From contig NC_087249.1 of NCBI RefSeq assembly GCF_037042905.1, positions 41,352,901 to 41,416,900 of the forward strand: a stretch of 64,000 bases of DNA, read 5' to 3'. Position 1 is the first letter of the stretch. The number at the start of each line of letters is the position of its first letter. Shown here piece after piece: positions 43,870 to 55,433 of the stretch. The notes below the pieces were generated by a model. It worked only from the letters and a program-made list of their open reading frames with translations, had not been told where the DNA came from and did not search any database. Both the position numbers and the translations under genes were made by a program. Source of the DNA: Lytechinus pictus. Lineage: Eukaryota > Echinodermata > Echinoidea > Temnopleuroida > Toxopneustidae.

Positions 43870-45100
43870 TCTTCGTAGTTTATGATTGTAAATTTTACAC
43901 ACAGTTCATGCAAAACACACAGAGAAAATAACAGTAAGCACACATGACGCGTTGGGTTCAGTTTCCTTTCTATAAGCTATGTGTAAAATTAGTTTATTTC
44001 TAAACACGATCTTCTAGAGTTATAGAAAACACAGGCAAAAAAAATGGGGGAAAAAGAAAGAGATAGATCCTCACAAAAACAGTTCTTGAGAATGAGAACA
44101 CATAACATGACATATATACACGGTCAGATGTCAATGATAAATATGAGCCAAACATCTTGGTTGTAAAATTGCAGCAAGATTCATACACCTCCTTTCATTT
44201 TCTTACAAAATATAGGAAGAAAGAATTTTTCATATAAATGGGAAAAAAAGGGTGCTCATTTTATGTCTTCCAGTAGTCATTCCCATGTCACATTACGCTG
44301 CTTTAGTTTTTTTTTCTGTATCTTCAAAAGTATGGCAAATTTACAGATACCAAATCTATTTATAAATATAAGACAACCTTTCTTCAATATACAAAGTAAG
44401 TTATAAAGTTTTTTTTCAATTGTTCTTTGACGTTTGCATCGGCATATCAAATGACTCACAATATTATAAACCTAAAACACATGAAAATGGACATTTCAGA
44501 ATTTTTCTTCTTTGAATAAAATACCAGTATTTACAAATACAATTGGCATATAGCAAACATTAATTCTTTGAAAATAAATTACACAATAATAGAAATTAAC
44601 ATGTGACTTCATTCTTTTCTGTTTTTCTATATATAGAGAGAGAAATAAGGAAACATTAAATGATCAGATTGTCACATTTACAGATATCACAAACTCTGAA
44701 CTGGAACAACACTTCAATGACTTTTGAAGACCTGCTTGATTTTTTTAAAATAAAATATTTGGAAATCTTGTTCTAGCTCAAAGCCCGCTTCATGTGTGAA
44801 TGCAACAACATATCACATAAATAAAGATAGAAAATAAAATAATACAAAATATGCACAGCTCTCAAACCGAATTACATATATTGTCATATAACTACAACAG
44901 CTACTTACTACATGATAAATATGCAAATAATAATGATGAAGATATTAAAAACAAAAAGGATTGACATTTGAAATAGCACTAAGAACTGTTTACTCATTTC
45001 AAAAAGACATGCAGAGGAAATGAGATGGTTATTTAGCACTGATTGCCATATAAGGAAATAGAAAATGCTTCAATGAATTAACAAAGTTGACATATCAACT
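43870..45100. other. AT-rich intergenic sequence
   Basis: No gene supported. Could belong to a very long 3' UTR of the mastermind-like gene on the minus strand, but nothing in the sequence shows it. Confidence 0.35.
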
Positions 45101-45117
45101 CAGTCCATGTTACCGAG

Positions 45118-45310
45118 GCGGGGGGGGGGGGGGGCAAAACTACCAAGTTGAATGTCGTACAGCCAAACCTGTCTATTAAGGCTCCCCGAGGGAAACAGAA
45201 AAAAGTAGCCAATAGAGACAGGTGGCCATTATAGACAGGTTCTGGAAAATATATTCCTTTAAAAAGGGAGATAATTTGGGTGATCAGTATAGACAGATTT
45301 GCAGTTTAAA
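45118..45310. repeat. G tract and degenerate CCTGTCTAT inverted repeat
   Basis: A run of about 17 G, then CAAACCTGTCTATTAAGG and the inverse GGCCATTATAGACAGGTT about 50 bases on. A small fold-back repeat. Confidence 0.5.
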
Positions 45311-45574
45311 AAGCAACATTACTATCATACTTGTCACAGTGAATGAAAAAAAAAGGAGATTGAACTTGAAGTGATTCATGCTTATCACTTTTGCATAAAA
45401 ATAGATTGTGAAGCTTGGTACTTGTATATATAACTGAAACGCATCTCCAATGGCAGAGTATTGTTCACACATTCAGCAGCACAATGCATGTTGCTTGCTG
45501 ACTAACATCATTACGGCGTGTATTGGTTTGTTACCATGTACACACTTCCAAATAAATGTACCTTCTTGAACCGT

Positions 45575-45780
45575 GGTCAGGCTGCCAACCTGAACGAGAA
45601 CATTTCAGTAACATTAAGCTGAAAATCAGTATTTTTGGTGAGGAAATCAGTAATTTCAAACAACTACCATAGGACAACACATAAAACTGAAAGTTTAGAA
45701 ATCAGTATTTGCATGAACAAATCAGTATTCTTCTCATTATTCAGTACTAAATACTGAAAATCAGTGCTACTTGGTACCTC
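45575..45780. repeat. AATCAGTATT-rich dispersed repeat, copy 1
   Basis: Shares block order with 48060-48275: GAACATTTCAGTA, AGCTGAAAATCAGTATTT, GAGGAAATCAGTA, ACCATAGGACA, CAGTATTCTTCTCAT. ATCAGTATT and its variants recur at least five times. Confidence 0.7.
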
Positions 45781-46739
45781 TGCATGGTTTATTGCTCAAA
45801 CCACTGCCTTCGGGATCATACCGATTTGGTTTCAGCTTGATATACGACTGTACCTCACAGGTGCGTTCTCACCCAAATCTGTATCTGAATGCGAGAGTAT
45901 AGTACTCAAGGAATGTTTGATCTGCATAAACCTATGCCAAAGTTGATACACTGGCCTCCTTAACATCTTTGGTCAGAAGCATCCAAGATTTGGGAATCAA
46001 AGAACTTGGCATGATTGCAATTGCTCTGTCTCTATTACCGTAGTCCTATTTCACAGATATAAACTTCCATCACAAAAACATACCAAACACGTAGCTTCGC
46101 AATTCTCTAAGCTTTCCACCCAAATGACAGTGCCAGCCTGCCAGGCATGGCTTTATATTCTCAACCTCAGACTAAATGAGGGGAACATTTAAATTCATTT
46201 GTTAGTACAAGGCAAGCACAACTCCTTTTTTTTTAAAGTAAGCAAATAATCCCACTCCTGACACCAAATGTATCAAGGACATTAACATGAGACACAACCA
46301 GACTTTGCAACATTACTCTCCCGCCCCTATCATTAGATTTGTCAATGGTACTGCTTATAAGACATTCAGACAGCCCATTCATTCCCATATCCAACTACAT
46401 TACACATGATCCCACTCCTGCCACCAAATATTTTCAAGGATTCTTCAGAGACATAAGCAACCCTTATATCAAACATCCCACTCATGCCATAAAGTTCATT
46501 CAAGATACAACTACTACTTTTAAGTACACAGGCATCCCTTCCTACATTATATATCCCATTCCTGCGGACACACTGTCAAGGAAAATGAACTGCGTGGTCC
46601 AATGCCTAAAGCATCAAGAGTAGCTTGAGGACATTGTGGAAGCCATCTCTGGAGCATTGCAATTGATTGATCCTACACTGGTTCCATCTGATGGATTTAA
46701 ATCAAACCCAAAATGCAATTGATGTAAAATTGTGCAAGT

Positions 46740-47158
46740 AAAGACAACCGCACACCTCACGACTGGTCCACGATCCGATTTTAGAACAAATCACATTTTG
46801 CTCATTTTCTGAAAATATGAATGAAAAGCATCTTTATTTGAGATTCAAATTAACTGAAAGAATACTAATATAACAATTTTGGTTGATTGCAAGCCTTTAT
46901 TTTGGAGTAAAGGACAAATTAGTTTCAAATCATAGACAATCATACAATTGCTATGACGTCATTATGACAAGATATTAAATTCGCTAATATTCTAATAAGG
47001 ATGATAGCATGGTCACAGATTGGAACGTAGGTATTCGTATGATGATTTAGAACATTACACAGTAAGATATTCCATGTCTCAATACTAGCATCAAATTCTA
47101 CTACGTTTTGTTCCCAAATCGGGTCACAGACCGATTGTAAGGTGAGCGGTGGCCTTAA
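46740..47158. mobile_element. MITE with CCACCGCTCACCTTAC-type ends
   Basis: The left end CAACCGCACACCTCACGAC and the right end inverted CCACCGCTCACCTTACAATC pair over about 50 bases with interruptions, through CGATCCGATTTTAGAACAAA on the left. AT-rich interior. Confidence 0.65.
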
Positions 47159-47159
47159 A

Positions 47160-48055
47160 GAGATAGGAATGTTAGATCAGTTGCAATTTGAGTTTGATGT
47201 AAATCTTTGCAAGTCAAGGCCCAGGATCACAAGATGTTGAAGGAAAGTTGAAAAATCAAGCCATGTGATGGAAGGAATCAAGGATTACACAAAATTAAAC
47301 ACCTTGTTATTAAGTATTGCTTTGAATATGTAATACTGTATCATTACTAACGTACCATGATGTCATTAATGGTCATTCTTATGTCGTTACGAGTGTTCTA
47401 CTGTTTTGATCGTGGTCAGGTCCATTGCGATAGTGGTCTATAAGACTATAACTCTCCAATCTAATCCTTTTTGTCATGTCAACATCAACCACCAACAATC
47501 AACATAAAACATGTGAATTTTTCATTGATCATAGAACATCCAGATACAGTTTGTAACAGGTGATCATGAAAATCAATTACATCTAAATCAAGTACATACA
47601 TCTGCACATCCGAACCGACTGCTTTGAGCATTCAAGTCAATCGAATCTCAATGGATATTAAATTTGCTGTACATACTGCATGTATCTAAGAACAGATTCT
47701 GAACCTGCATTAAAAAAAAATTGTGCTTTTCAAAATGCATCTTAAAGAAAATTTAAGACCGTCCCAACTACCTGCAGAGAAAGAGAAAGTCTTCTTAGGC
47801 AGCAACCTGGATAGAAATACTACTCTTCTGTGATTGAAACTATTCTCAAGATCATGTCCATAAGAACACCTTCTTCGAAAACAATCTCATTACCCAAACA
47901 TGGTCTTTAAAGACAGGTTATAATGAGGATTTACTTGATAGAGGGAGCGTGTTGGTTCATATTGCATGTGGTCCAATCCCTTTCCGCACATGTGTATTCA
48001 GCAAAAGACTGAAACACAGAACTAAGTTATAGTTGTGTTTCCATGTTGCTGATGC
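47160..48055. other. Intergenic, no supported feature
   Basis: AT-rich, no convincing frame, repeat boundary or RNA gene. Confidence 0.35.
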
Positions 48056-48059
48056 AAAT

Positions 48060-48275
48060 ATCAGAGCTGTCACCCTGAACAAGAACATTTCAGTATTGTA
48101 AAAGCTGAAAATCAGTATTTTGATGAGGAAATCAGTATTTTCAAAGAAATACCATAGGACAGCACATAAAAACTGGAAATTCGTAAAATCAGTATTTTGC
48201 CTGAAACCATCAGTATTCTTCTCATTTTTCATTACTAAATACAGAAATTGGTACTTCTTGGCAGCTCTGAAATAT
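48060..48275. repeat. AATCAGTATT-rich dispersed repeat, copy 2
   Basis: Same block order as 45575-45780. Its ends are inverted copies (CAGAGCTGTCA and TTGGCAGCTCTG), which suggests a small inverted-repeat transposon. Confidence 0.7.
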
Positions 48276-48279
48276 GAAG

Positions 48280-49855
48280 AGGGGGGGGGGGGGCTGAGAT
48301 TGTGTGAGTGAGAGAGGAGAGAGGGGGGAGTGGGGATGGCTAACAAGGTATACTAGTATTGTGCAGGAGAAAAATGCAATGGCATATCTGCAAGAATTAA
48401 CAGCATGAAAAAAAAATGTTGCAGAAATCCTGGCAATCTGCCAAACTAGGAGAGAATCTTGGCAGAGACAATGCAACTCTACTCACCAAGGTGGATTTGT
48501 ACATTTGTACTTCTTCTTCTTCTTCATACAGAACAGCACACACAAAACAGCACTTTTTTCCCTCCAAGCCCCAATGCATTATAGCATGCGGATATGCATT
48601 CATTTGGCAAAGGCATGTAAGAACAACACTTGAAACTTGACTTATTACTACTACAGGCCAAGAGTGAAACTGCAGTAATGCATAACAAGTCAAGACAATA
48701 TGGAATTGGTGTGGTGAGGAGATTAAACACGACCAACGTGATATGATATTGACATTTTATTGGATATAAAAATTGCATAAAAATCTTACAGTTTGTTGAG
48801 TATTTACCTGAAATAGGTTAAAGTCACCACCCATCCATCGATAAGGATCTTTAATCTTTCTGCCTTGGCCATATATCTACTTCTTTGCACGTATTTCTCA
48901 ACGGGTCGGCTGAAGGAAACTGCCATGAAACACCACCTGCCTAAAAGAACACTTTCCTTGCCTACATTTACACATTCTACATTACCAGTTTCTGCTCTTT
49001 CTTTTATAAAGGGCTGAATACATCTGACCAGAGCATATCTAAGTGCTATACAGATATATCATTATCCCAGTTGAGATTTTGGCAAGCCTGTGCACCGTGC
49101 AAGCACTTTCTCCACTCCCTGGTGAATATTCAAGTTCGTTTCCAAACTCAATGGCAAAGCATACTACAGTTGTAGTACTAAGACCGCAGAGCGATCCAAG
49201 ATTGAGAGCTGATGATAAATGGCAAATACGTCATTTGTCCCAAGTCCAGGACGACACAGCTGTTTTGATTCAACAATTTTAAAAAATGCTGATTTGTCAT
49301 GAAGGGCTGGCTTTTAATAGCAGATTCTCAACGTTTCAGAAAGCGTCTGTGCAGTTGTTGCGAATCCTCTCTTATCTCTCACTTGGCAAAAGAAGGTTGA
49401 TACTTATGTCACAAGTCTATAATCGGGCTTGTTCTGAGCTGTCCTAAAAATTTTAAAATATCCCACAAGCCTCCAACAAATGATAACAGTATTCACTCTG
49501 TGAATGAAACATATCAACACACATTTAAAACAATGACTGAAAATATAACCACCAAATTACAATTAATAAATTACTCAATTTTCATTTACAATGAAAAGCT
49601 TTGTCAAAATTAAGGTTTTGTTATTAAAACATGTAAAATTTTCCCTGTAAATCGATTTGATCAAGGGAGCCATTAAGAACTTGGAGATACCAGGATAAAG
49701 ACTACAAGGAAAAATGCAAACTCTTATAAAGAATGCCATATGGACCCTCGATGCCCAACTGATATGGTCTGGATACACTTAAAGGGACAGTTAACTTCAT
49801 CCAATGGCTGATCACTATATTTAGACCATTCTCCTTGAAATATACTGGTATACAA
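48280..49855. other. Intergenic, no supported gene
   Basis: A G run at 48280-48292, a CTT microsatellite near 48508-48525, otherwise unremarkable. Several short frames overlap on both strands without family resemblance. Confidence 0.35.
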
Positions 49856-49859
49856 TATT

Positions 49860-50700
49860 CAACAACAGTGGGCAGTGTTCAATTAAGCACTTTAGAGTTT
49901 AGAGCCCTGAATTACAGAATGGCTACGAATAAATTACCACTTGGTCTACATCCACTTTGTCTACTTTCCATTTGGTCTCATCCCACATGGTCTAATCCTA
50001 GTTCGTCTACAACCAGTTTAACTATTAACCAATGGTATAATTTTCAACTAGCCCATTTATCACTGTGTATAATTTCCAATTAGGCTGTATGGCCATTTTG
50101 TCTGGTAAATTGCCAATTTGTCTCTGCCAACTCGTCCATCCACCACATGGTCTACTTTAATTTAGTCTAATGCCATTCCGCCCATCGACATTTCGTCAAA
50201 CAGCCATTTGGTCCAATAACCATTTGGTCCAATCATCACTTTGTCTGATCACCATTTTGTCTATGACCATCTCGTCTCATAATCAGTTAGCCTAATATCC
50301 ATTTCCTTTTCATTCATTTTGCACAATTAAAACTTGGTCCAATTAGACCAAATGGTATATGGACTAAATGGCTCTTAGACCAACTGGTTATTAGGCGAAA
50401 TGGTGATTGGACGAATTGGCAATTAGACCATGTGGATAGTGGACGAACTGATGGTAGACCAAATGATAGTACAAATGATAGTAGACAAGTTGGCAATTGG
50501 ACGAATTGGCATTAGACGAAACCCGGAATAGCACCTTAGTCTTACACCTTAATATGGTTAGATGGACTGTATGACCAAAATTTTCATTTGATAATGTACA
50601 AAAATAATAGATGACTTGGAGAGGAGACAAACTGGGCATTAGACTTTCTAAGAAGATCTAGACAAAGTGCTTATACACCTAGTGAATATAAACTGGCCGA
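49860..50700. repeat. Modular 16-17-bp repeat element, copy B (longest)
   Basis: Modules such as CATTTGGTCTCATCCCACAT run on the left and GGCAATTAGACCATGTGG-type on the right. The conserved centre TTTTCATTCATTTTGCACAA lies near 50307-50326. The outer right block CCTAGTGAATATAAACTGGC is shared with copy D. Confidence 0.75.
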
Positions 50701-51300
50701 CTTGGCAGGGATGGAGTCCGAAGCCTGAGTGATGACCACATCTTACAAGCCTTGCCATTGGGCCTTGCTACACTGATTGAAGTAACCACAGAACTTTGAA
50801 TTATCTGCCCGTACCCAATAAAATGTCACAATTTCAGTAGCTTTTTTTAAACCCTTTTACCTCGACCAACACATCAAAGGTCCAAACCTCCATTTCCATA
50901 TACTCTATATTATAAACAACTTATCTCTGAAATGTCAATCCAATAATTTGTATCTGATTTATATTACTATTTTTATATACTTTGTATCATGATTGAATGG
51001 AAATGAAATAAAGAATTGAACGAATTAAATCTGCATGGACATGTATCCGTGTTTTGTGGCTTTTTTTTTTTAACTGTAAGCTAGCACTATCATTCATCAA
51101 TTTTGGTCCATCATTTTTAATATCAAAGTATACATCCTTAAAACACAGACATATCATTTACTATCTTCTCTATGCCCTGGGCCTCATAAAGAGCTGTTCA
51201 GTGAGGACATAATACTGCATCAAACATAAGGGTCTTCTTTTTCACATGAAAATATAATAACGAACTGGTAAGTTGGTATATTTATTGTTGTGTAATTAGG
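50700..51300. other. Intergenic; possible non-LTR tail
   Basis: GGAAATGAAATAAAGAATTG near 51000-51018 resembles the end of a retrotransposon or a poly(A) signal region. No gene seen. Confidence 0.3.
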
Positions 51301-51316
51301 ATAGACCCATTACAAT

Positions 51317-51692
51317 CCCGTGGATTCACAATGCGGTGCGCCATCTATCGGTTGCAGTGGACAGGCAAAGTTCTAACTTCAGGGTCAACAGGCGCAGGCG
51401 GCGCACAGTGCTAGTGTACTGTGACTGTGATGCTTAAAAAATGAACACATGGCAAAGTGGAGGAAAAATTGACCAAAAACACTCTAAATTTCGCAAAGAA
51501 ATGTGCGGCAAATTTCTATCCCACCTCCTGGATCCTGGTAAACAGCATGATTTTATGCAAGACGGCCAGCACAACATAATTGCATGCATCAGCTAAAGCG
51601 CGCACAGACGTTGACTTTTTCCCATGAGGCATTGCGAATTTTGGCCTATCCGCTGCACCCGATAGATGGCGCACCATATTGTGAATCCACCG
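51317..51692. mobile_element. MITE with 44-bp terminal inverted repeats
   Basis: The left arm CGTGGATTCACAATGCGGTG continues with GCGCCATCTATCGGTTGCAG. The right arm is its inverted copy, ending ATTGTGAATCCACCG. Non-coding interior. Confidence 0.8.
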
Positions 51693-51884
51693 AATTGCCA
51701 AGAATATAATACGTTTTAAAAAGTTTTGTTATGAAATCTTTATGAAATGTGCATGATTGCATATCGCCATTGATAAAAAATCCTTGGGAGTGCATTAGTC
51801 AAAAGCTTTGTTGTAAGAAACTAGTATGTAACCAATTTCATAGTAAATCAATTCGTGTTCATACTAACTGTCACAAGAACAGAC

Positions 51885-52230
51885 TTGGGCCCCATCTTAC
51901 AAAGAATAGCCATTGATCCGGCCAATTGCAAATATGGAAAGCCAGCACCTTCAACATAAACAATGCAAATCTATGTTTTCTAGATCTTGGCCCCGTCTTA
52001 CAAAGAGTTACGATTGATCCGATCAACGTAACTATGGAAATCCATCAGTGTCATAATTTCTTTCTACGAAAAAGAGAAGCGCAGTGGATTTTCAAGAAAA
52101 CAATGAATGCATGAATACATCATAGCTAGAAAATATTTTGAACAAACATGCATAATAGATGTTGACGTTGCTGGCCATCCTTAGTTGCGATTGATCGGAT
52201 CAATCGTAACTCTTTGTAAGAAAGGGCCCT
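51885..52230. mobile_element. Nested MITE, GGGCCC...TCTTACAAAGA ends
   Basis: The left end GGGCCCCATCTTACAAAGAA and the right end inverted GGGCCCTTTCTTACAAAGAG pair. A further left-type end lies inside (about 51988-52040) with GAGTTACGATTGATCCGATC, so two related copies overlap. A decayed right end follows at 52335-52395. Confidence 0.75.
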
Positions 52231-52399
52231 GATGTATATTAATGCTTGCACCATCATCTTGACAATCCATTATGTGCCTATACTTTCAAAGGGACGTTGT
52301 GCAAATTTCCTTAACAAAAATTATGGCATTGATTAATGTCCAGAGTTGAGCTTTGATCACATCAATTGCAAATCTTTGTAGAACGGGACCCATCATTAA

Positions 52400-53130
52400 T
52401 CTATTTCAAAATTTCAATTAATTGCAAGGTATGATTGATTTTTTAATGCATAAAATTACTTTTAAGTATCCAAGCATATGACATTCATATTTAACTCTGT
52501 AATTTACCTCCACAATGCATACAATGATACAAAGTACAATTAAGGGCCAAAATGCTTAGATTGTCTAAACTTACAAAAGAGTACAAAACGACTCTTCACA
52601 TAAAAATATTTAATCGACTGGTTCATGCACGACTGTATATTCAATTCTACACAGCTTGGTAAATCTCAAATTCAACATGAATTTCTAATTTCACTTCTGA
52701 AACAGAGATGCATTCATTGATTTAAATTATTGTTTTTAAATGCAATATTAACTCGACAGTATTTGCATATTTTCATCTTGTAATAAAATGCAGCTTTGAT
52801 AACAGAAGACAATGTAAAGAAAGCAAGAGATGCAAAATGAGAAAGTGAAAAAGGAGAGGGGGGCAGAGAGAGAAGAGGAGGGGGAAAGGTGGGTTAGTAC
52901 ATTTGTTTTACTTTTTACATGAACTTGATGGATCCAGATGGGATCCTACAGTGTTCACTAGTGTTGCAATGCATGTAGTTTCATGGTGCTACGGCAATAC
53001 CAAACCATCTAACTATTTATTGTGTTCAACCTTTGGAAACATATTCGTCAAATCTGCAGAAAAACCAACCGGTAACTGAGAAACCATTCCAAACATGCGT
53101 TTAACATCCATCAGGGCCCATGTTCACAAA
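52400..53130. other. Intergenic, no supported gene
   Basis: AT-rich, with a short GA-rich run near 52850-52890. Confidence 0.35.
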
Positions 53131-53138
53131 ACCTGAAT

Positions 53139-53564
53139 GGCCCGAATTCACAAAGGTGGTTCCTAAAACCATCGGTTGAACCCATGGTTTATGCAGATTT
53201 CCTGTGTACATTATGCTTATTTACCATGGATATTAAAAAATGTCCAATGCTGATGCGCGCTTTTGTCACAGTGCGCCAAATTGATGTCTGTTGCCATGGT
53301 TAAGTACGCTATTTTATTCATGAGTCTACTGTTTGAAGAGTGGACTTTTTCATTGAAAACAGTGGACTCATGAATAAAATAGCGTGAATAACCATGGCAA
53401 GTAATGGCAACAGGCAACAATTTTGCCTCACTGTGACAAAAGCGTACATCAGCGTTGGACATTTTTTTTTTATACGCGGTAAATAAGCATAATTTATACA
53501 GGAAATCACTATAAACCATGGGTTCAAGCAATAGTTTTAAAAACTACCTTTGTAAATTCGGGCC
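53139..53564. mobile_element. Full-length fold-back element, arms about 200 bp
   Basis: The left end GGCCCGAATTCACAAAGGTG and the right end CTTTGTAAATTCGGGCC pair, and the pairing continues to the centre near 53345 (CTATTTTATTCATGAGTC and GACTCATGAATAAAATAG). Almost no unpaired sequence. Confidence 0.85.
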
Positions 53565-53943
53565 GATTAAGTCTAGTTATAACCTAATCACATACACATT
53601 GAAGTAGTTACTAGAATTATTTAAGGTTTTAAAAATACGGGTCAGGAAACACGAGATTTCCACAAATTCAGACTGGCCTTGTTACACTGACTTTGCCTAA
53701 AACCGACTGAAAAAAAGGTTATCAATTTGGTTACCCAAACATTGTGCATGTTAAAAGTATTTCAATATTCACTTAAGAAAAGTATACAATGTGACAATCA
53801 AGTTCTTGTTTTTATGCACTGTTGAAAAGGGCCCAAAATGCAGTGTGCTTAAATGATGTCTGTCATGCAGGCTGCAGAAGTACACAGACTTGCCATAGCT
53901 ATAAAGTGTAAGTGTGAAGACAAACCCAGGTGGTTTCAAGAAA

Positions 53944-54477
53944 AATGAAACCTTTGGAACAAGATAGATTGTGCAAAAACAGAAAATCCAACGAAACGGA
54001 TCAATAAAAGTTTGAGAAAAACTGAATAAATAATAAGAAAGTTATAAGCATTTGAAGTTCAGATCATTATTGTTATGGATCCTCCAATTGGCAATGCAAC
54101 AAAGATGAGTGATGTCACATGAGAACAACTGTCCCAATACTTTGGTATATATTTCATTTTAATAAACTGCCCCTTTTCCCACATCTATCAGTAGCTCATG
54201 TATTCTTTCTATAGGAGGGCATGTAATACAGTTTTTCAAAGAATGCATAATGGATGAAGAGTTTGCATCACCATAAAGAAAGAGTAAAAAGATACATCTT
54301 GAGGGTATTTCATAGTCCACCAAAGGGAAAGTTGAGCACATGTGACATCACACAACTTTGTCACATTGCCAATAGGAGGATCTCCATAGCATTATTGATC
54401 GCAATATTCAAATGCTCATAAAACTTTCTTTGATTTTTCAGTTTCCACACAATCCCACTAGTTCCAAAGGTTTCATT
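53944..54477. mobile_element. MITE with AATGAAACCTTTGGAAC ends
   Basis: The left end AATGAAACCTTTGGAAC and the right end GTTCCAAAGGTTTCATT are exact inverses. Inner blocks also pair (GGATCCTCCAATTGGCAATG and CATTGCCAATAGGAGGATC; GTGATGTCACATG and CATGTGACATCAC). Confidence 0.85.
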
Positions 54478-54479
54478 CC

Positions 54480-55433
54480 CTGTTAAGCGTTAAAGTCCCA
54501 TCATGTACACCTTCTCCAAACCCTAGTCCACCTGTTTAAACAATATTCAATACGTATGCTAGACTTCAAATTTTCAGTCCTAAACCCTTTCCATGTTCCG
54601 ATCTAAAAATGCTATATTCTTCAATCATATAAATTTTATCAAATCTCTTTACTTCTGTATTCTTTACATTAAGGCAATAGATCTGAATATTTGAACAAAT
54701 CAAAATTAACAAAATAATTAATAAATAATTGTGACCACTAAACCTACTTCATCTTCTGTATATATACATCTGCATATTTTATCACATGTACAAAATATTT
54801 GCTTTCAGGAATAGAATATTGATTGCGTTCAAGATAGAAAAAAAATGATATCCAATCTTAGGAAAAAGATACTAAAATGCACCATACCTTCTTTTAGACG
54901 TTCAGGTCAGTCAGAGCTTTAAGTATAGTCCGTTACCAAAAAAAAGTTCAAAGTCACTTCAAAAGAGAAGTCCAAACTCAAGTTAAAGGCAACTGTTTTC
55001 TAGCAAAAAGAGTGTGCACTTATTATGAAAGGAACCTTTATGTCCCTCTCTGTACAAGAATCACTGAGAAGTTAAATATCAGTGATATCATACTTCACTG
55101 AAGTTTCAAACCTGAGATTTCATGATAGTCTTGTTTAAAAACCCTTTACACAAATACACCTATCTAGAGATAAGACCTTTAACCACCACTTATTCTAGAC
55201 AATTATATAAAAGAAAAGAAAAGACAATACTGACGAAAGAATCTCTCCTCCCCATACAATCTCAGAGACAGAGAACCATATATTACTTTAAAAACTTCCA
55301 CTTAAGGTGTGGTATCTACAGATCTAAATCGTAAACATGCATATTTTCATATAAATACATTTTTTTTCTTAAAAACATACATCTATCATATTCAAAACAT
55401 TCTTGGTATCGTTGCGGATTCCCCTGCTAATTC
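54480..55433 (-). other. Probable 3' UTR of the mastermind-like gene
   Basis: Immediately downstream of the stop codon on the minus strand. AT-rich with no clear AATAAA on the minus strand close to the stop, so the UTR may be long and include the fold-back elements to the left. Confidence 0.4.

Noticed and set aside
46339-46623. 94-residue plus-strand frame with recurrent HPTHA/DPTPA-like phrases
   Set aside because: The phrases come from short imperfect DNA repeats (ATCCCACTCCTG words); no family resemblance.
53217-53531. 104-residue minus-strand frame
   Set aside because: Lies wholly in a fold-back transposon and reads the two arms in turn.
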